A stretch of 64,000 nucleotides of DNA. It comes from Eudorina sp. 2006-703-Eu-15. Taxonomy: Eukaryota > Chlorophyta > Chlorophyceae > Chlamydomonadales > Volvocaceae. The DNA lies in the NCBI GenBank assembly GCA_003117195.1, contig BDSI01000020.1:665146-729145 (forward strand). Reading direction: 5' to 3'. The notes below the pieces were generated by a model, which had not been told where the DNA came from, did not search any database, and saw nothing but the letters and a program-made list of their open reading frames with translations. Made by a program: the position numbers and the translations under genes. This document shows, piece by piece, positions 24,647-35,103 of this stretch (position 1 is its first letter; every line of letters begins with the position of its first letter).

Positions 24647-27600
24647 AGCCGCCGCCAGCGGCGCCGATCGCCGCGCCAGGGGCTTATGGCCGCCCTGCTC
24701 ACCGACCTCCTGAAGGCCACCCCCTCCTCCCCCTCCCCCCCCTCCTCCGCCTCCTCCGCCTCCGAGGACACTGAACCCCCCCACGATGAGCTTCTTGATG
24801 CTCTTGCCCGCCAGCAGCGCCGCCCGGCCTGCGCCGTGCGTCATGCCGGTGACGGAGGCCCGCTTGCCCGCCCCCCGGCCGCCCAGCGGCGGCGGCGGCG
24901 GGGACGCGCCGCCGGCGGCGCCGCCAGGGCCGCCGTCGCCGTGGGCGGCGTCCGCCGCCCCGCCGCCAATGACGCCGAGTCGGGCCAGCGGGATGCGGAG
25001 GGAGACGCTGGCGCGTTTGAGACCCGCTTGGGCGGCGGCGGCGGCGGCGCTCAAGGGACTGCTGCCGCCGGCTGCGGCGGCGCTGGCGCCGCCGACGACG
25101 GGGCCGCCGGAGTACGGCGGCGTGACGGAAGCGGTGGCGCTGGGCAGGGCGGTGCCGCCGCCGCCGTCGGGCGCCGGCGGGAGGAGGCTGTCTGGATCCA
25201 GCGCCAGGAGGTCTTCTGGATCCAGGATGTTGGGGGAGAAGTCGGGTCCGAAGACGTCCGGGTACACGCCGTACAGCGTATCCATCTTTTGGACGATGTC
25301 CTCCTTCTGTGGAGGTTGGGAGGGCCAAGGCGGTTGTGTTGGTTGTGGTGGTGGCGGGGGGAGGGGACCGGGTGCGGCGGGGTGGGGTGGGGTGGGGTGC
25401 AGTGGTCGATGCCGTACTGCGACACGTACCAGCTCATAGGGCAGTTGTACGAACATGGTTGGTGGTTGTACGGACGCGGTCGACGGCGAGAGGCGACCAG
25501 CACGCAGCTGAGAACGGCCCCCGCCCCCCTTACAGTACCGCCCCGTCTTCCCCCATCTCCCCCCTTTCCCCACGGCCCCCTGGTCCTTCGACCTCCTCCG
25601 GGACATCCGCCCGCACCTTGCACCCAAACCACACTTAACATCTGCGCCTGCAGGTTTTGGGCGTCCGATGCAATTCCACCCTGGCATAAGCCCCGGCCCA
25701 CTATCACTTTCCCACGCCGCCCGCCTGGCCCTACGCCAGTCAAGATGCGCACGCCTCTAGCCGCCCCTCCCTTCTCACCTACCAGCCGGTCCACACCCCT
25801 CTCCCCTTCCCCCCTCCCCCCGCCCCCCTCCCCGCCCCCCTCCCCGCCCCCCTCCCCGCCCTCCCCCTCCCCTCCGCCCCACCTCGTGCACCATCATGCC
25901 GTGGTGGTACGCCACCAGCACCATCCACTTCTTGATGCGGTACACCGCCGAGGGGTCGGTGCGGCGGGCGATGCGCTGCTGCAGGGCGTTCCGCGGCGCG
26001 GCGTTCCCACCCCCGCCGCCGCCCCCGCCCCCCCCTCCGCCCCCTCCGTCCACCACAGTGCTGCAGCCCAGGGTGGACGACACCTCGGAGCGGTCGTCAT
26101 CGCCCTCGGGGGCGAAGGGGTTGGAGGCGGCGTCCGTGTCGTCCTCCGCCGGGGGCCGCTCCTCCTCGCTCTGAATGGAGTTAAGGGGGTAGGGGTGTGT
26201 GTGTGGGGGGGGGAGGGTGGGAGAGCCCGGGAGGGCGCGGGCAAAGGAAATGGGTATACAGGGGGTATAGGACATTGGTAGGGGGGTATAGGAAATTGGG
26301 AGGCATAGGGGGAGGGGGGTTCATGTAGGCATAGGGAATGGGTAGGCAGCGTTTAATTGCGCTGACTGCCGGAGCAAGAACCCGGAGACGAGGGGAGGAG
26401 GGCGGTGCCGGGCACAGGGGGATGGATGGGAAGAGAGCTGCCGGTCGTTGAATGGGCTTCGGAGAGGGTCGAGGAAAGAGGGGCGAGCCACTTTGCTGGT
26501 TTCACTTCTCAATATATCCCGTGTAACCGGAGAGGGTGGGGGGGAAGAAAGAGCAGGGGGGCAGGTAAGAGAAGTGGTCCTTGCAACTCCCTCCCCCCCT
26601 GGATCACACCCCTTGCCCTCTTGCGCCCTTCCCCCACCCCCACCCAGCCCACCCCCACCCGCACCCCCGCCCCCACCCAGCCCACCCCCCGCACCTGGAA
26701 GTTGGTGATGAGGATAGCCAGGAAGAGGGTCAGCAGCACGAAGTTGCCGATGACGATCCAGGTCACGAAGTAGAGGGCGGCGGCGGTGCCCCGGGCCCGC
26801 ATGCCGTCCCAGCTCACCACCACCCAGTTGTCGGCTGCGACGGGGGCCGGGGGAAGGGGGAAGCGGGTATAAAATGAAAAGAGAAAAGGAAGGGGGGATG
26901 GGGGGTGTAGATAGGAAATTGGTAGGTATATTGAACCTGCGCTGTAGCCAGAGCAGAGGTCCGATCGAGAAACGGTACCAGGAAAGGATGAAGGGGCGTA
27001 TAGGAAATAGATGTCGGGGGTGGGGGTTTTATGGGGGGTGGGGGCGGGGGGAGAGGGGCGAAAGAGAGTGGAGCAGGGCAGCCGGCGGGCGGGGGGGAGG
27101 GAGGGTGCCGGAGCATGATGCCACGCGGGCAGTGTTATGTGTCAATAGCGAGCGCCCCCTAACTTCCGTGCCACGGGCGCCCGTACCCCTCCCCCCGGGG
27201 TCAACCTCGGAGACCCCTCCAAGTCCTGCCCGCCGGCCTGCAAGTCTCCGAACCCCAGACCCACATCCATCCCCTCTCCCAGCCACACATCGACGGTGGG
27301 GCTTCATGTCCTTCACGTATCGGTCGCCCACCCAAACCCACCCCCACAGGCGCCCCCCCCCCACACACGCACACCTCCCTGATGGCCCGGCCCCCACCCG
27401 TGAGCAGCTGGAACACCGTATACGCGGACTGCCACAGCGTGTCGAAACTGGACGCGTAGCCCACATCGTTGGGCGGCGGTGCGAAGTAGGGGCTGCCCCC
27501 GAACTGCTGCAGCCCCAGGATGGCGAAGATGAAGATGAAGAGGATGAGCAGCAGGATGAAGTCCTTGAGCGACACAAACCCCTGCGGAGGAGGAGGAGGA

Positions 27601-30600
27601 GGAGGAGGGGGAGGGGGTGGGGGGTGGGTGTGCGGGGGAGGAATTGCGAATTGGTAAGGAAGGATGCTGGGGGAGGACGGGACCATCGCGGGGAGGAGGG
27701 AGGGCAGCGGGAGGCAGGGACCGGAGCGAGCCTACCCCCGGACCCCTTGTGGCCCCTTGCGGTGAGCGGCCTTCCCCCCTTTCCCCCTTTCCCCAACCCT
27801 CGCCACTGTATCGCCGCTACGCACAGCACCCTAGCCCTCATACCGGTATCCGCACCCCTCCCCGGACCCCTTCCCCCGTCCCCGCTCGCTGCTCCCATCC
27901 CGTCGCGCCCACCCCTATCGCACCTTTGCTCTGGCAGCACCGGCGCTGCGCCTACCAGAAGCCCGCCAACCTCCTGTACCCCCCCCCCACGACGGGGGGT
28001 ACAGGACGTCCTGCATCTCCTCCTCCCCCGCCCGACCAACTCCCCCCCCCGCGCCCCGCCCCTCGCCGCGTCCCCCGCCCGGCCCCCCCTGCCCCCCAGT
28101 ATAAACATGTCTACCAACTTCCTATACGGCCCACCCCCCCCCGCGCCCCGACCTCGGCCCCACCTTGAGCACCACGCTCATCAGCTTCCTGAGTCCGGGG
28201 ATCCGGGTCAGCAGCCGGAGCGACCTCAGGATGCGCAGCATCCGGAAGGCCCTCAGCGCCTGCGTGTTGCCGTGTCCCGCCCCCTTGGGGCCGTACGTAA
28301 GGCCCAGCTCCACGCAGCTCGTCACCACGATGGCGCCGTCCAGCCAGTTCCAGGGCTCCCGCCAGTACCCCACCAGGCCCACCCCCACGTGCTTCACGGC
28401 GAACTCAAACAGGAACGCGGACGTCCACACTGGCGGTGAGAGGGGAGGGGAGGGGGAGGGGGGGGCCGTTATAGGAAATTGAGGGAGGGGGGTGGGAGTA
28501 GAGGAGCATGGACCTCTAGGAGGAGCACTGGGACCGAAGGAACGTCCCCACCGCCCTCCCCCGTTGATTCCCCCCCCTCTCCCACCCTTTCCCCGCGTGC
28601 TCGTCGCCTGCCCCTGCCCGGCCGTGTCCCCCTCGCGCCGACCGCCCCACCCCCTTTGTCAATAAAGACAGCGAAATCCGACCCCGCCCCGCTCCCCCAC
28701 CCCGTTCCCTTTTTTTGGGGTTGATTTCTTTTCTCCATTTAACCCCGTTCCCCCACCCCCTCACACCCCAACCCCGCATTCCTGGGCCCCCGGCCCTCAG
28801 CCCTCACCCAGGTTGGCCACCTCCATGGCCCGGGCGAAGGCGGGGCTCATGTCGTGGTGCTCCATGGCCAGTGTGGAGGTGTTGGCCAGGATGACCCCGA
28901 TCATGATGTGGTTGAAGGTCACCGAGTAGGACACGTCCCAGAAACTGAGGGAGCGGGGGGGATGGGAGGGGACAGGGAGGGGAGGGATTGGGGAGGGAGG
29001 TGGGAGGCGAAATTGGATGGAGAGGGTGGGGTGGGGTGCGAAATGGGTAAATGTCTTGGGTTGGGGTTGGGGTTGCGGTTGGAGTTGGGGTTGGGGCAGC
29101 GGTGACAGGGAGATACGGTGGTTTGCTCTGGGCAAGTTGGCGCGCAGCAGCCGGGGGCCGTTTCCGTCCCCGGCAGCTCTCCTGCCCGCCGGCCTCCCCT
29201 CCCACCCTCACTTCGGAGGGCCCCACACCGCGTCCCCAGACTCCATCCCACTACGGGCTTCGCGCCCACGCACCCTCGGCCCCGCCCTGCGCGTCGTTGC
29301 CCTGTCTCATTCTCCACTGCCATGCAGGCACCTCGCACCACATAAGTACTCTAGAGTTTGGGTGCGCACGGATTAAGTTCTGGGCAGGGTTTCCCCATTC
29401 GTTTTATTTCCCCCGCCCCGCCCCCAACCCCTACGGGCTCCTCCCCCTCCCCCGGCCCCTACAACTCACATCGCCCGCCAGCGCGGTAGATCCTTCCGCT
29501 TCAGCGGCTGCAGGTGCCGCCTGCTGAACCGGAACCAGATCCGCCGCCACCGCCGCCGGATGCGCGTCAGCAGCGGCGGCCGCCGCGGCCGCCGCCGCCG
29601 CGGCGGCAGCGGCCGCGCCTCCCCCCCATACTGCGCGACCTCCTCCGCCTGCCGCCGCGCTGCGCCGTCCCTTCCCCCCTTCTCCCCGCCCTGCCCCTCC
29701 TCCTCGTCCTCGTCCTCCTCCGCGTCGTCCTCGTCCGTGTCCGGGGGCGTGTGCGCCCAGCGCGGCCGGCGGCGGCGCCGCTTGCGTTTCTGGGGCCGCT
29801 GCGCCGACAGCTGCGCGAACTTGGAGGAGAGGATGGCGACCAGCAGCTGCATGGCGAAGAAGGCCCCGAACAGCACCAGCAGCAGGAAGAAGGGGATGGG
29901 CACGTAGGGCCCTATGGCGCCCATGAGCGGGTAGAGCAGGTTGCTGGTCCAGCCGTCCAGGGTGAGCATCTGGAAGATGCAAAAGGAGGCGGCGCCGAAG
30001 TTGTCGAAGGAGGTGTAGCCGTAGTCGGGGTTGGTGTCGATGTCGATGCAGCTCGAGTCTTGCGGAAGGGCGGGATCGGGGAGGGGCGGAAGGGGTTGTT
30101 AGGATGGGGGCTGAAAGACGTATGGTGTTCAAACAGCGAGTGACTGCCAGAGCGAAGCGGGCGGGCGGGGCAGTGCAAATGAAATACGCAGGGAGGGGGA
30201 TACAGTACCAGGGAGACGATAGGGGTGGACGCGGGTCGAGTCGGTGATACCGGGCAGGAGGGTAGCAGCTGCCGGAGGAGAGCAGCCAGGACTTCGATTT
30301 CGCGGCGGCCGGAACGACGCAGGCCCTACCCGGCACCTCCCCCCCACCTTACACCGCCACCTCCCCCCCATCTTACCACCTCCCCCGGCCTCACCCGCGG
30401 GGCACTTGGTCAGCCCCGGGCCGCTGGAGGCACACGGCATGTTCTCCAGCCCCGGCACCAGCTGCCACACCCACTCCGAGCTGTTACCACCCTCCCCCGC
30501 GGCGGGGGCACTGGTGTTGTCCGCCGGGGCCGGGGCTCCGCCACTGACCCAGCCGGGGACGGTGGGGATCAGCGGCGGCGGAGGGGCCAGCGGCGGCGGC

Positions 30601-32124
30601 GGCGCCGCCGGCCCGCCGCCGGCCCCTGCTTCGTCCGGCGGCGGGGCGTTTGGGTCCACCAGCTGCAGGCACCGCTTGTGCATCTTGCCCATGAAGAGGT
30701 TGAGGGCCACGATGCCGAACACGAAGAACACCCAGGCCAGCAGGAAGATCACGTCCAGCAGCAGAGGGAGGGCCTCCAGCAGCGTCTCGACCAACGTGCG
30801 CAGCCCTGTGGGTGCGGCGGAACGCGGGAAGGGGGAAGACATAGGGGGAAATTGGTAGACACAAGCATCATACTGGGGGGGTGGGGAATGGAGGGGGGGA
30901 CCGTTTTGAGGGGAGGAGCGCGTTTTTAGGAAGCTGGAGGAGGGATTGCTAACGGATCGTCGACAGCTTTCATCCCCCGCCGGTGGGGTCTGCTCCGGCA
31001 GGAGGGAGGAGGCAAGCAACACATGCAGCGGGGGGGGGCCCTCCAGGGTTGGTGGCAGGCGCTGCGCTCGTCGCTCCTGTACTGCCCGCGCAACCCCCGT
31101 GATGTGCTGCTCCAATCCCACACCCCACACCCCACACCCCGCCTCCCCGACCCCGCTCCCCTCGCCGAAGCGCACCGGTCAACCCCCTTCCTCTCCGCCC
31201 GCCTCCCCAGCCCCCTCCTCCCCTCTGGAGCCGCCCGCCCTTCCTCTCCGCCCGCCCCCGACCCCCTCTCCCCCGGTCTCCCCCCGCCACATCCGCCCTC
31301 CGCTCCCTCCACCCCCTCACCCGGTATGGCGGTGAGCGCCCGCAGCGGCCGCAGCGCCCGCAGCGCCCTCACGCCGGACACCCCGCCGCTGTCCCCCATG
31401 GGCAGGTAGCGCAGGTAGCCCGCGGCGGTGGCCAGCAGGTCGATCCAGTTCCAGCCGCTCTTGAGGTAGGCCCCGGGGCCCAGCGCCAAGTTGTGGGCGG
31501 TGGCCTTGATCAGGATCTCCAGCGTGAAGGAGGCCAGGAAGAAGATGTCCAGGACAACGGAGACCTGGGGAAGGGGGAGGGGAGGGGGAGGGGAAGGGGA
31601 GGGGAGGGGGAGGGAGGGAGGGAGGGAGGGAGGGGAGGAAGAGTGGGTGGGTGGGGAGAGGGAGGCAAACGGCGGAGGTAAGGAAGGGGAGTACTGTATG
31701 AGAGATTAGGGATGGGGATGGGAGGGACTGAGGGGAGAGAGAGAGGTGAGGTGGGTTGACGTCCGCAACCATGTACGACAGCGCGGAGGGGACCATGGGC
31801 GAGGATGGAGGAGGGAGGGGGCGCGCACACACACGCGGCTCGGTCGCGCGGGTCGGACGGGTGTCTTCGCTGAACCCACGTGTCCTATGTCTCCTAAACA
31901 AACACATACCGTACACCTTGCCACCGGCGAGCACACTCGCACCCGCGGCCCTTCAACCCATCACACACGCGGCCAAGTTCTCCTTCAACAGACCACGCAC
32001 CCTCACACACTTAAAACGTCCACCTCAACACATACAACCCTAAACCCTAGATCTCACGCTGACACCCGAGCCTGCTCAACTTCTGGTGACTTCAAACCCC
32101 CTGTCTTTCCCAACGTACATCGCA

Positions 32125-32158
<34 letters not shown>

Positions 32159-33009
32159 GCGATTAGGGTCCTCGCAAGTCGTGTCTCTCGGTTTATTTTA
32201 ACACACTCACACGCGGCTCAGCTTTTCTCCTTGATAACACACTCACACACTGTATTTTTACACACACACATACACACACGTACATGGCTTCTCAACACAC
32301 ACACACACACACGGCTCAGCTTTTCTCCTTGCTAACACACACACACACACACATGTACACAGGCCCTCCCTCCCCTTCTCCCTCCGCTTCCCCCTCCCGT
32401 TATGTGGGCCCGTCGGATCAGGGTCTTCGGCCCTTCGGTACATGCCGCCTCCGCTGAGGATGGGAGCCCGGGCTTGTCTGTATCGTGTGGACGGTTGTGT
32501 TGTGTGTGTGTGTGGGTGGGGGGGGGCGCCCAGTGAGCATACAGCGCCAGGCTACCTGCCACCCGAAGCAGCCCTTCGGGCCCCTCCGCCCGGGACCTGA
32601 ATCGCCCGGGACCTGAATCGCACCCCCGCCTGACACGTGCCATGAGGTCCCTGCCCTCGCCGCCCCCAGTCCATCCGTCTCCTGGTCCAGTGCCGGCCCG
32701 GGGGGGACCGGGGGCCCGATGCGGAATGCCGGACCGGACCGGACCGGGGCATTGAAGAGCAACGGGCCCAGGGCTGTTTGCCCGCCCTAGGCCCTACGCG
32801 CGGCCTCAAGAGGCCTACATCCACCCCCGTGCAACCCCACTTTGGCCCCGAGGGGTTCGGTGCTGCTGTCGTGTCTCCCGCTTCACACCCACCCACCCAC
32901 GCAGACCCTCCCACAACCCATCGAGCCCTCGCGTCCCCATCCCCACACAGCGCCTGCATCGCGAGCGCCTTGGTTGCTGGTGTGCTGGCTGGGAAGTGAC
33001 ATTGCTGGG

Positions 33010-33043
<34 letters not shown>

Positions 33044-35103
33044 AGGGGGTGGTGGTGGGTTTAGGGCGAAGTTGGTGGTGGTGGTGGTGTAGTGGCTCGA
33101 GAGATGAGTCCCACCACACCTCCACCACACCTCACCATAACCCTGACCGACATACCGCTGCCCCTTTGTCGTGGCGAAATCGCTGCCCTCCCTACCACAC
33201 ACACGCATCACCACCACCGCCGCCTCGGAGACAACCTTCCCCGGAGGCAAACCCCCACCCGCACCCATCTGAAAGGCCGCCCACACATGTACCGCCCACA
33301 CATGTACCGCCCACACATGTACCGCCCACACATGCACGTGACGCAGTCCTCCTTGATCACACGCGATACCCCCTGGAGGGCCCAGCAAGGCACCCTTCAG
33401 CAGCGGCACCGGGGGTCGGGGTTGGCGGTTGGCTTGAGGTTGCGGAATGGGCCCAATCCAGCCACCCAAGCCAGCAGCGACAACATCCCCTCGTGACCTC
33501 CCCAGCCCCGCTCGGTTACCCGAGGTGCCGCTCCGGGTGGCAACACACCCGCATACACTGCCGTACACTGCTGTCCCTACGACACGTTGTACGACATCAC
33601 GCCATGCGCTCGCGGGGGCTGCTCGCTTGTACCTTTCCGTACAGGTCGCACCGGCGGCACCGCGCACTCACCACCTGCAGCGACCGACAGCGGGCGTTGC
33701 GGGGCTGGGAGTGGGCACTGGGCCGGGCGATCGAGCGACAATGAGCCCTGGCCCTGCTCCGCAAGCAGGAGCCGGGCAACAAGGAGGGAGGAACGGGGGT
33801 ATGGAAGGAGGTGCAAGCACAGGGCGGGAAAGGCACAGGAGCCTGGGCCAGCTCTATTTTCTTCGCCCCCTCCTTGGATGGATCCCCCACGCTCTTCAGC
33901 TACGCCTGGGCAGGCGGGCTGTTGCGGCGCCGTTGCCGCCACGGACCCACCCCGGTCAGAGCAGGTGGTGCGGGTGCTGGGCGAGGTGCGGCTGTCCTTC
34001 CCGGTAGCGGTGTTGGTAGTGGTAGTGGTGGTGGTGGCTGGGAGGGAAGGGACGACCGGCGGCACCACACAGCCGCGTCGTCCCCAGGTCGGCTGCGGCT
34101 CCCTGCGGAGACCTCCGTACAGCCCACATCGTCCCGTGTGCTACCGGCCCCCAGTCCCCTGGGCATCGGCCCCCTCCTCGCCCTTCAGCCCCAAGGCCCC
34201 GACCCCATGGATCAACCATCTGCGCAGCAGGCACGCCCGCGAGCTGCCATCTCCCCCCGACACCGCACCGCAGCGCACAGGGCCCACCGCAGCGGCCACC
34301 CTGCAGGACCCAGCCGTGGCATCCCGCCCCCCCCTCCCATCGCCTCCTCCCTGACGCGCGCCCGCCCGCAAGTGGGCTCCCTCCTTGCCGGACGGGTAAC
34401 ACCGCGCCAGGCTGCCTGCCAGGCCGCAACACCGCAGTCCGGCTGGCTGGCCCGACGACCGCCACCCAACCCATCCCGCGAGCTCCAGGTGCGTACACGT
34501 CCCCTCCGAGGGGTGAGTGGTTGGGCGGGCGGGTACGGGGGCCGTGTGTCACGCCTACTGGCACCACATCCTGGCGCATTTCGTCCCCGGTCCCTGCGCC
34601 TCTACCTTGCTGAGCACCGCCTGCTGCTTGCAAGCGTCCGTGCAGCCCGGGTCATCCAGCGCCATCACCACGCAGCTGGCCAGCACCAGCAACAGCACGG
34701 TGCGCCCGAACCAGCGGTGCGCGGTGACCCGCAGGCACACCCGCCGCACCACGTGCTGCCGGGAGAGCAGCCACCAGCTGCGGTCGTTGGAGTCCAGGCG
34801 GGTCCGGTAGAAGTTAACGATCTGCAACGGCGGAGGGCGGGGGCCGAGGGGCTGGGCACGACGACGCCGGCGCAGGTGTCGCAGAGCGATGGCACCGTCG
34901 TGAGCCCGTGCGCCGAGCGAGCAGGCTTCCACGAGACCGACCTGGCCCCAGGCGGATGATAGTTTCCAATTGATGTTGTAAATGGTTGCGCCGCATCCCG
35001 TCTGGGCGCCAACTGCAGCGGGTTCTTCGTCATCGTTCTGCTGCTTGCCCTGCAAGTGCAGCCGCCAGGCGTGCAGCTGCTCCCTCCCATCAGTGGCCGC
35101 CAT
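6504..35103 (-). CDS. Four-domain voltage-gated calcium-type channel alpha subunit, about 26 exons
   Basis: Pore-forming subunit of a plasma- or flagellar-membrane voltage-gated cation channel, about 4,749 residues. Exons in transcript order: 35103-34942, 34821-34606, 31564-31321, 30805-30395, 30058-29470, 28944-28808, 28429-28164, 27581-27398, 26834-26695, 26170-25883, 25306-24506, 23774-16103, 15739-15618, 15221-15063, 14431-14193, 13608-13497, 12948-12775, 12396-12280, 11850-11617, 11246-11115, 10805-10685, 10171-9948, 9432-9317, 8861-8783, 8246-8047, 7614-6504. Phases agree at every junction and the total is a multiple of three. Four repeats each show S1-S6, an Arg-rich S4 and a pore loop, with filters TLDGW, TADNW, TLDGY and TADGW. 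The short III-IV linker and the IVS6 motif FIMLNLVIAVILDNF are those of Cav/Nav-type channels. The ATG at 35103, the donor near 13497 (alternative 13515) and the 3' end are the least certain parts. Confidence 0.88.
8783..11850 (-). CDS. Channel III-IV linker and domain IV (S1-S6)
   Basis: Exon 11850-11617 encodes a compact III-IV linker of about 55 residues (starting VIIDYYSRLMLEEGD) and S1 (FDNFILGVILANVVVM). Exon 11246-11115 holds S2 (FTFIFIFEAAVKLMAMG). Exon 10805-10685 holds S3 (LDLFIIITSIPDLLSLVVTL) and the first S4 arginines. Exon 10171-9948 completes S4 (GRMFKLIRNARGLRTL) and holds S5 (LLFLLMFIYAVLGMNLFGN) and the pore helix ASLIALFQ. Exon 9432-9317 encodes the filter TADGW (Asp codon 9420-9418). 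Exon 8861-8783 ends S6 with FIMLNLVIAVILDNF. Short linkers and S4 spacing match true four-domain Cav/Nav/NALCN channels rather than assembled single-domain channels. Confidence 0.88.
8903..8942 (+). repeat. Dispersed AATAAACCCGAAGAACGAAC motif, one of two copies
   Basis: The sequence ggaataaacccgaagaacga with acccggg lies in a channel intron. A second copy (ataaataaacccgcagaacg, then aacccgcgg) is at 52805-52843 in the first aldo-keto reductase intron. Confidence 0.55.
9134..9180 (+). repeat. 13-bp tandem repeat (cggatccagattg)
   Basis: Three perfect copies and one diverged copy in the intron between the IV pore exon and the IVS6 exon of the channel gene. Confidence 0.85.
10811..10877 (+). 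repeat. GGGA tetranucleotide array
   Basis: Purine-only (GGGA)n tract directly before the acceptor of the domain IV S3 exon; on the transcript it is the polypyrimidine tract. Confidence 0.85.
12280..15739 (-). CDS. Channel domain III (S1-S6)
   Basis: Exon 15739-15618 (PLRMKLQWLVTHKWFE) leads into S1. Exon 15221-15063 holds S1 (AVILLMILGSCVVLALD) and S2. Exon 14431-14193 holds S3 (WDFLDGLITTTSLLATAAS) and S4 (HQLKLLRVLRPLRMVSRVQM). S5 is split by an intron in phase 2 and completed in exon 13608-13497 (FLFGVFGILGTQLFSG). Exon 12948-12775 encodes a Cys-containing turret and the filter TLDGY (Asp codon 12801-12799). Exon 12396-12280 encodes S6 (LYIIIFVFLGSFWLNLLV). The donor after S5 is ambiguous between CAG|GTAGCG (exon end 13497) and CCC|GTGAGG (13515); both keep frame. 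The intron between the S2 and S3 exons contains a 400-bp CCTGC array. Confidence 0.86.
12405..12455 (+). repeat. (CA)n-flanked dispersed repeat, representative copy
   Basis: The core gcgcagttttcttttacaca is flanked on both sides by (CA)n. Related copies with the core gcggctcagttttcttttac occur near 440-505, 7925-7985, 9615-9672, 24318-24370, 32195-32260 and 32300-32355. Confidence 0.6.
14655..15057 (+). repeat. CCTGC pentanucleotide array in a channel intron
   Basis: About 80 nearly perfect copies of the pentamer CCTGC fill most of the intron between the domain III S2 exon (donor at 15063) and S3 exon (14431). The array begins within 10 bp of the donor. It is open in all frames, which produces spurious long ORFs. 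Confidence 0.97.
16103..26170 (-). CDS. Giant II-III cytoplasmic linker of the channel (three exons)
   Basis: Exons 26170-25883, 25306-24506 and 23774-16103 join in phase 0 and encode about 2,920 residues between IIS6 and IIIS1. The last exon is one uninterrupted 7,672-bp open frame. The first part is acidic with a Gly run, followed by VYRIKKWMVLVAYHHGMM. The second contains the acidic, aromatic-containing segment DTLYGVYPDVFGPDFSPN and repeated Lys-Arg-Ala-Ser-Val motifs (KRASV; candidate basophilic kinase sites). The giant exon is low-complexity: an acidic Glu/Asp tract near 23340-23420, poly-Ala, poly-Gly, Pro/Arg-rich blocks and Gln runs (for example near 19500-19540 and 20840-21120). Animal Cav II-III linkers are far shorter (family knowledge). 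No enzyme domain was recognised. Unrecognised introns inside the exon cannot be excluded, but the frame never closes. Confidence 0.75.
26695..28944 (-). CDS. Channel domain II (S1-S6)
   Basis: Exon 28944-28808 encodes S1 (NHIMIGVILANTSTLAMEHH), the classic II-S1 signature of Cav channels. Exon 28429-28164 holds S2, S3 (WNWLDGAIVVTSCVELGL) and S4 (ALRAFRMLRILRSLRLLTRI, six Arg at three-residue spacing). Exon 27581-27398 holds S5 (FILLLILFIFIFAILGLQQF) and the pore helix TLWQSAYTVFQLLT. Reading on through the donor would give GGGRAIRE and lose the filter. Splicing at ACG G|GTGGGG to 26834 gives LTADNW, which restores a normal pore; the filter Asp codon is 26832-26830. Exon 26834-26695 ends with S6 (WIVIGNFVLLTLFLAILITN). 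Confidence 0.88.
26905..26965 (+). repeat. Intronic dispersed element (TATAGGAAATTGGTAG family), representative copy
   Basis: Here ataggaaattggtaggtata is followed about 15 bp later by gctgtagccagagcagaggt. The family, in both orientations, recurs near 5626-5655, 10960-11000, 11448-11506, 12710-12735, 14114-14147, 26285-26380, 28097-28130, 30845-30880, 53715-53760 and 55508-55545. Most copies lie in introns of the channel gene. Confidence 0.6.
28653..28685 (+). repeat. Dispersed GTCAATAAAGACAGCGAAA motif, one of three copies
   Basis: Copies at 15526-15565 (gtcaataaagacaacgaaac), 28653-28685 (gtcaataaagacagcgaaat) and 50303-50336 (gtcaataaaaaacagcggaa), all on the plus strand, each followed by a C-rich stretch. 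Confidence 0.6.
29470..34821 (-). CDS. Channel domain I (S1-S6) and start of the I-II linker
   Basis: Exon 34821-34606 carries S1 (WFGRTVLLLVLASCVVMAL). A 3.0-kb intron follows. Exon 31564-31321 holds S2 (VSVVLDIFFLASFTLEILIK), S3 (WNWIDLLATAAGYLRYL) and S4 (VRALRALRPLRALT). Exon 30805-30395 holds S5 (LLLDVIFLLAWVFFVFGIV) and a Pro/Ala/Gly-rich extracellular turret with Cys and a potential Asn glycosylation site (NSSE). Exon 30058-29470 holds the pore helix and filter FQMLTLDGW (filter Asp codon 29957-29955), then S6 (PFFLLLVLFGAFFAMQLLVA) and a basic/acidic I-II linker with Arg-rich (RKRRRRRPR) and Asp/Glu-rich runs. No obvious beta-subunit (AID) motif was recognised in the linker. An upstream exon (35103-34942), joined in phase through the donor CAG|GTCGGT, would supply a short cytoplasmic N-terminus. 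Confidence 0.88.
31565..34605 (-). other. 3.0-kb intron of the channel gene (S1 to S2)
   Basis: Joins VLSK to VSVVLDIFF in phase 0. It holds several (CA)n blocks with the CTCAGTTTTCTTTTAC-type core (31.8-32.4 kb), a (GT)n tract at 33012-33042, the 15-bp repeat at 33283 and purine-rich GGGA tracts next to the acceptor. No nested gene was recognised. Confidence 0.6.
33283..33335 (+). repeat. 15-bp tandem repeat (ccgcccacacatgta)
   Basis: Four tandem copies within the 3-kb intron after the channel S1 exon. Confidence 0.85.

Noticed and set aside
33587..34959. Plus-strand ORFs of 255 and 382 residues inside the first large channel intron
   Set aside because: No recognisable domain, and they overlap channel exon 34821-34606 in antisense; read as chance ORFs in GC-rich DNA.
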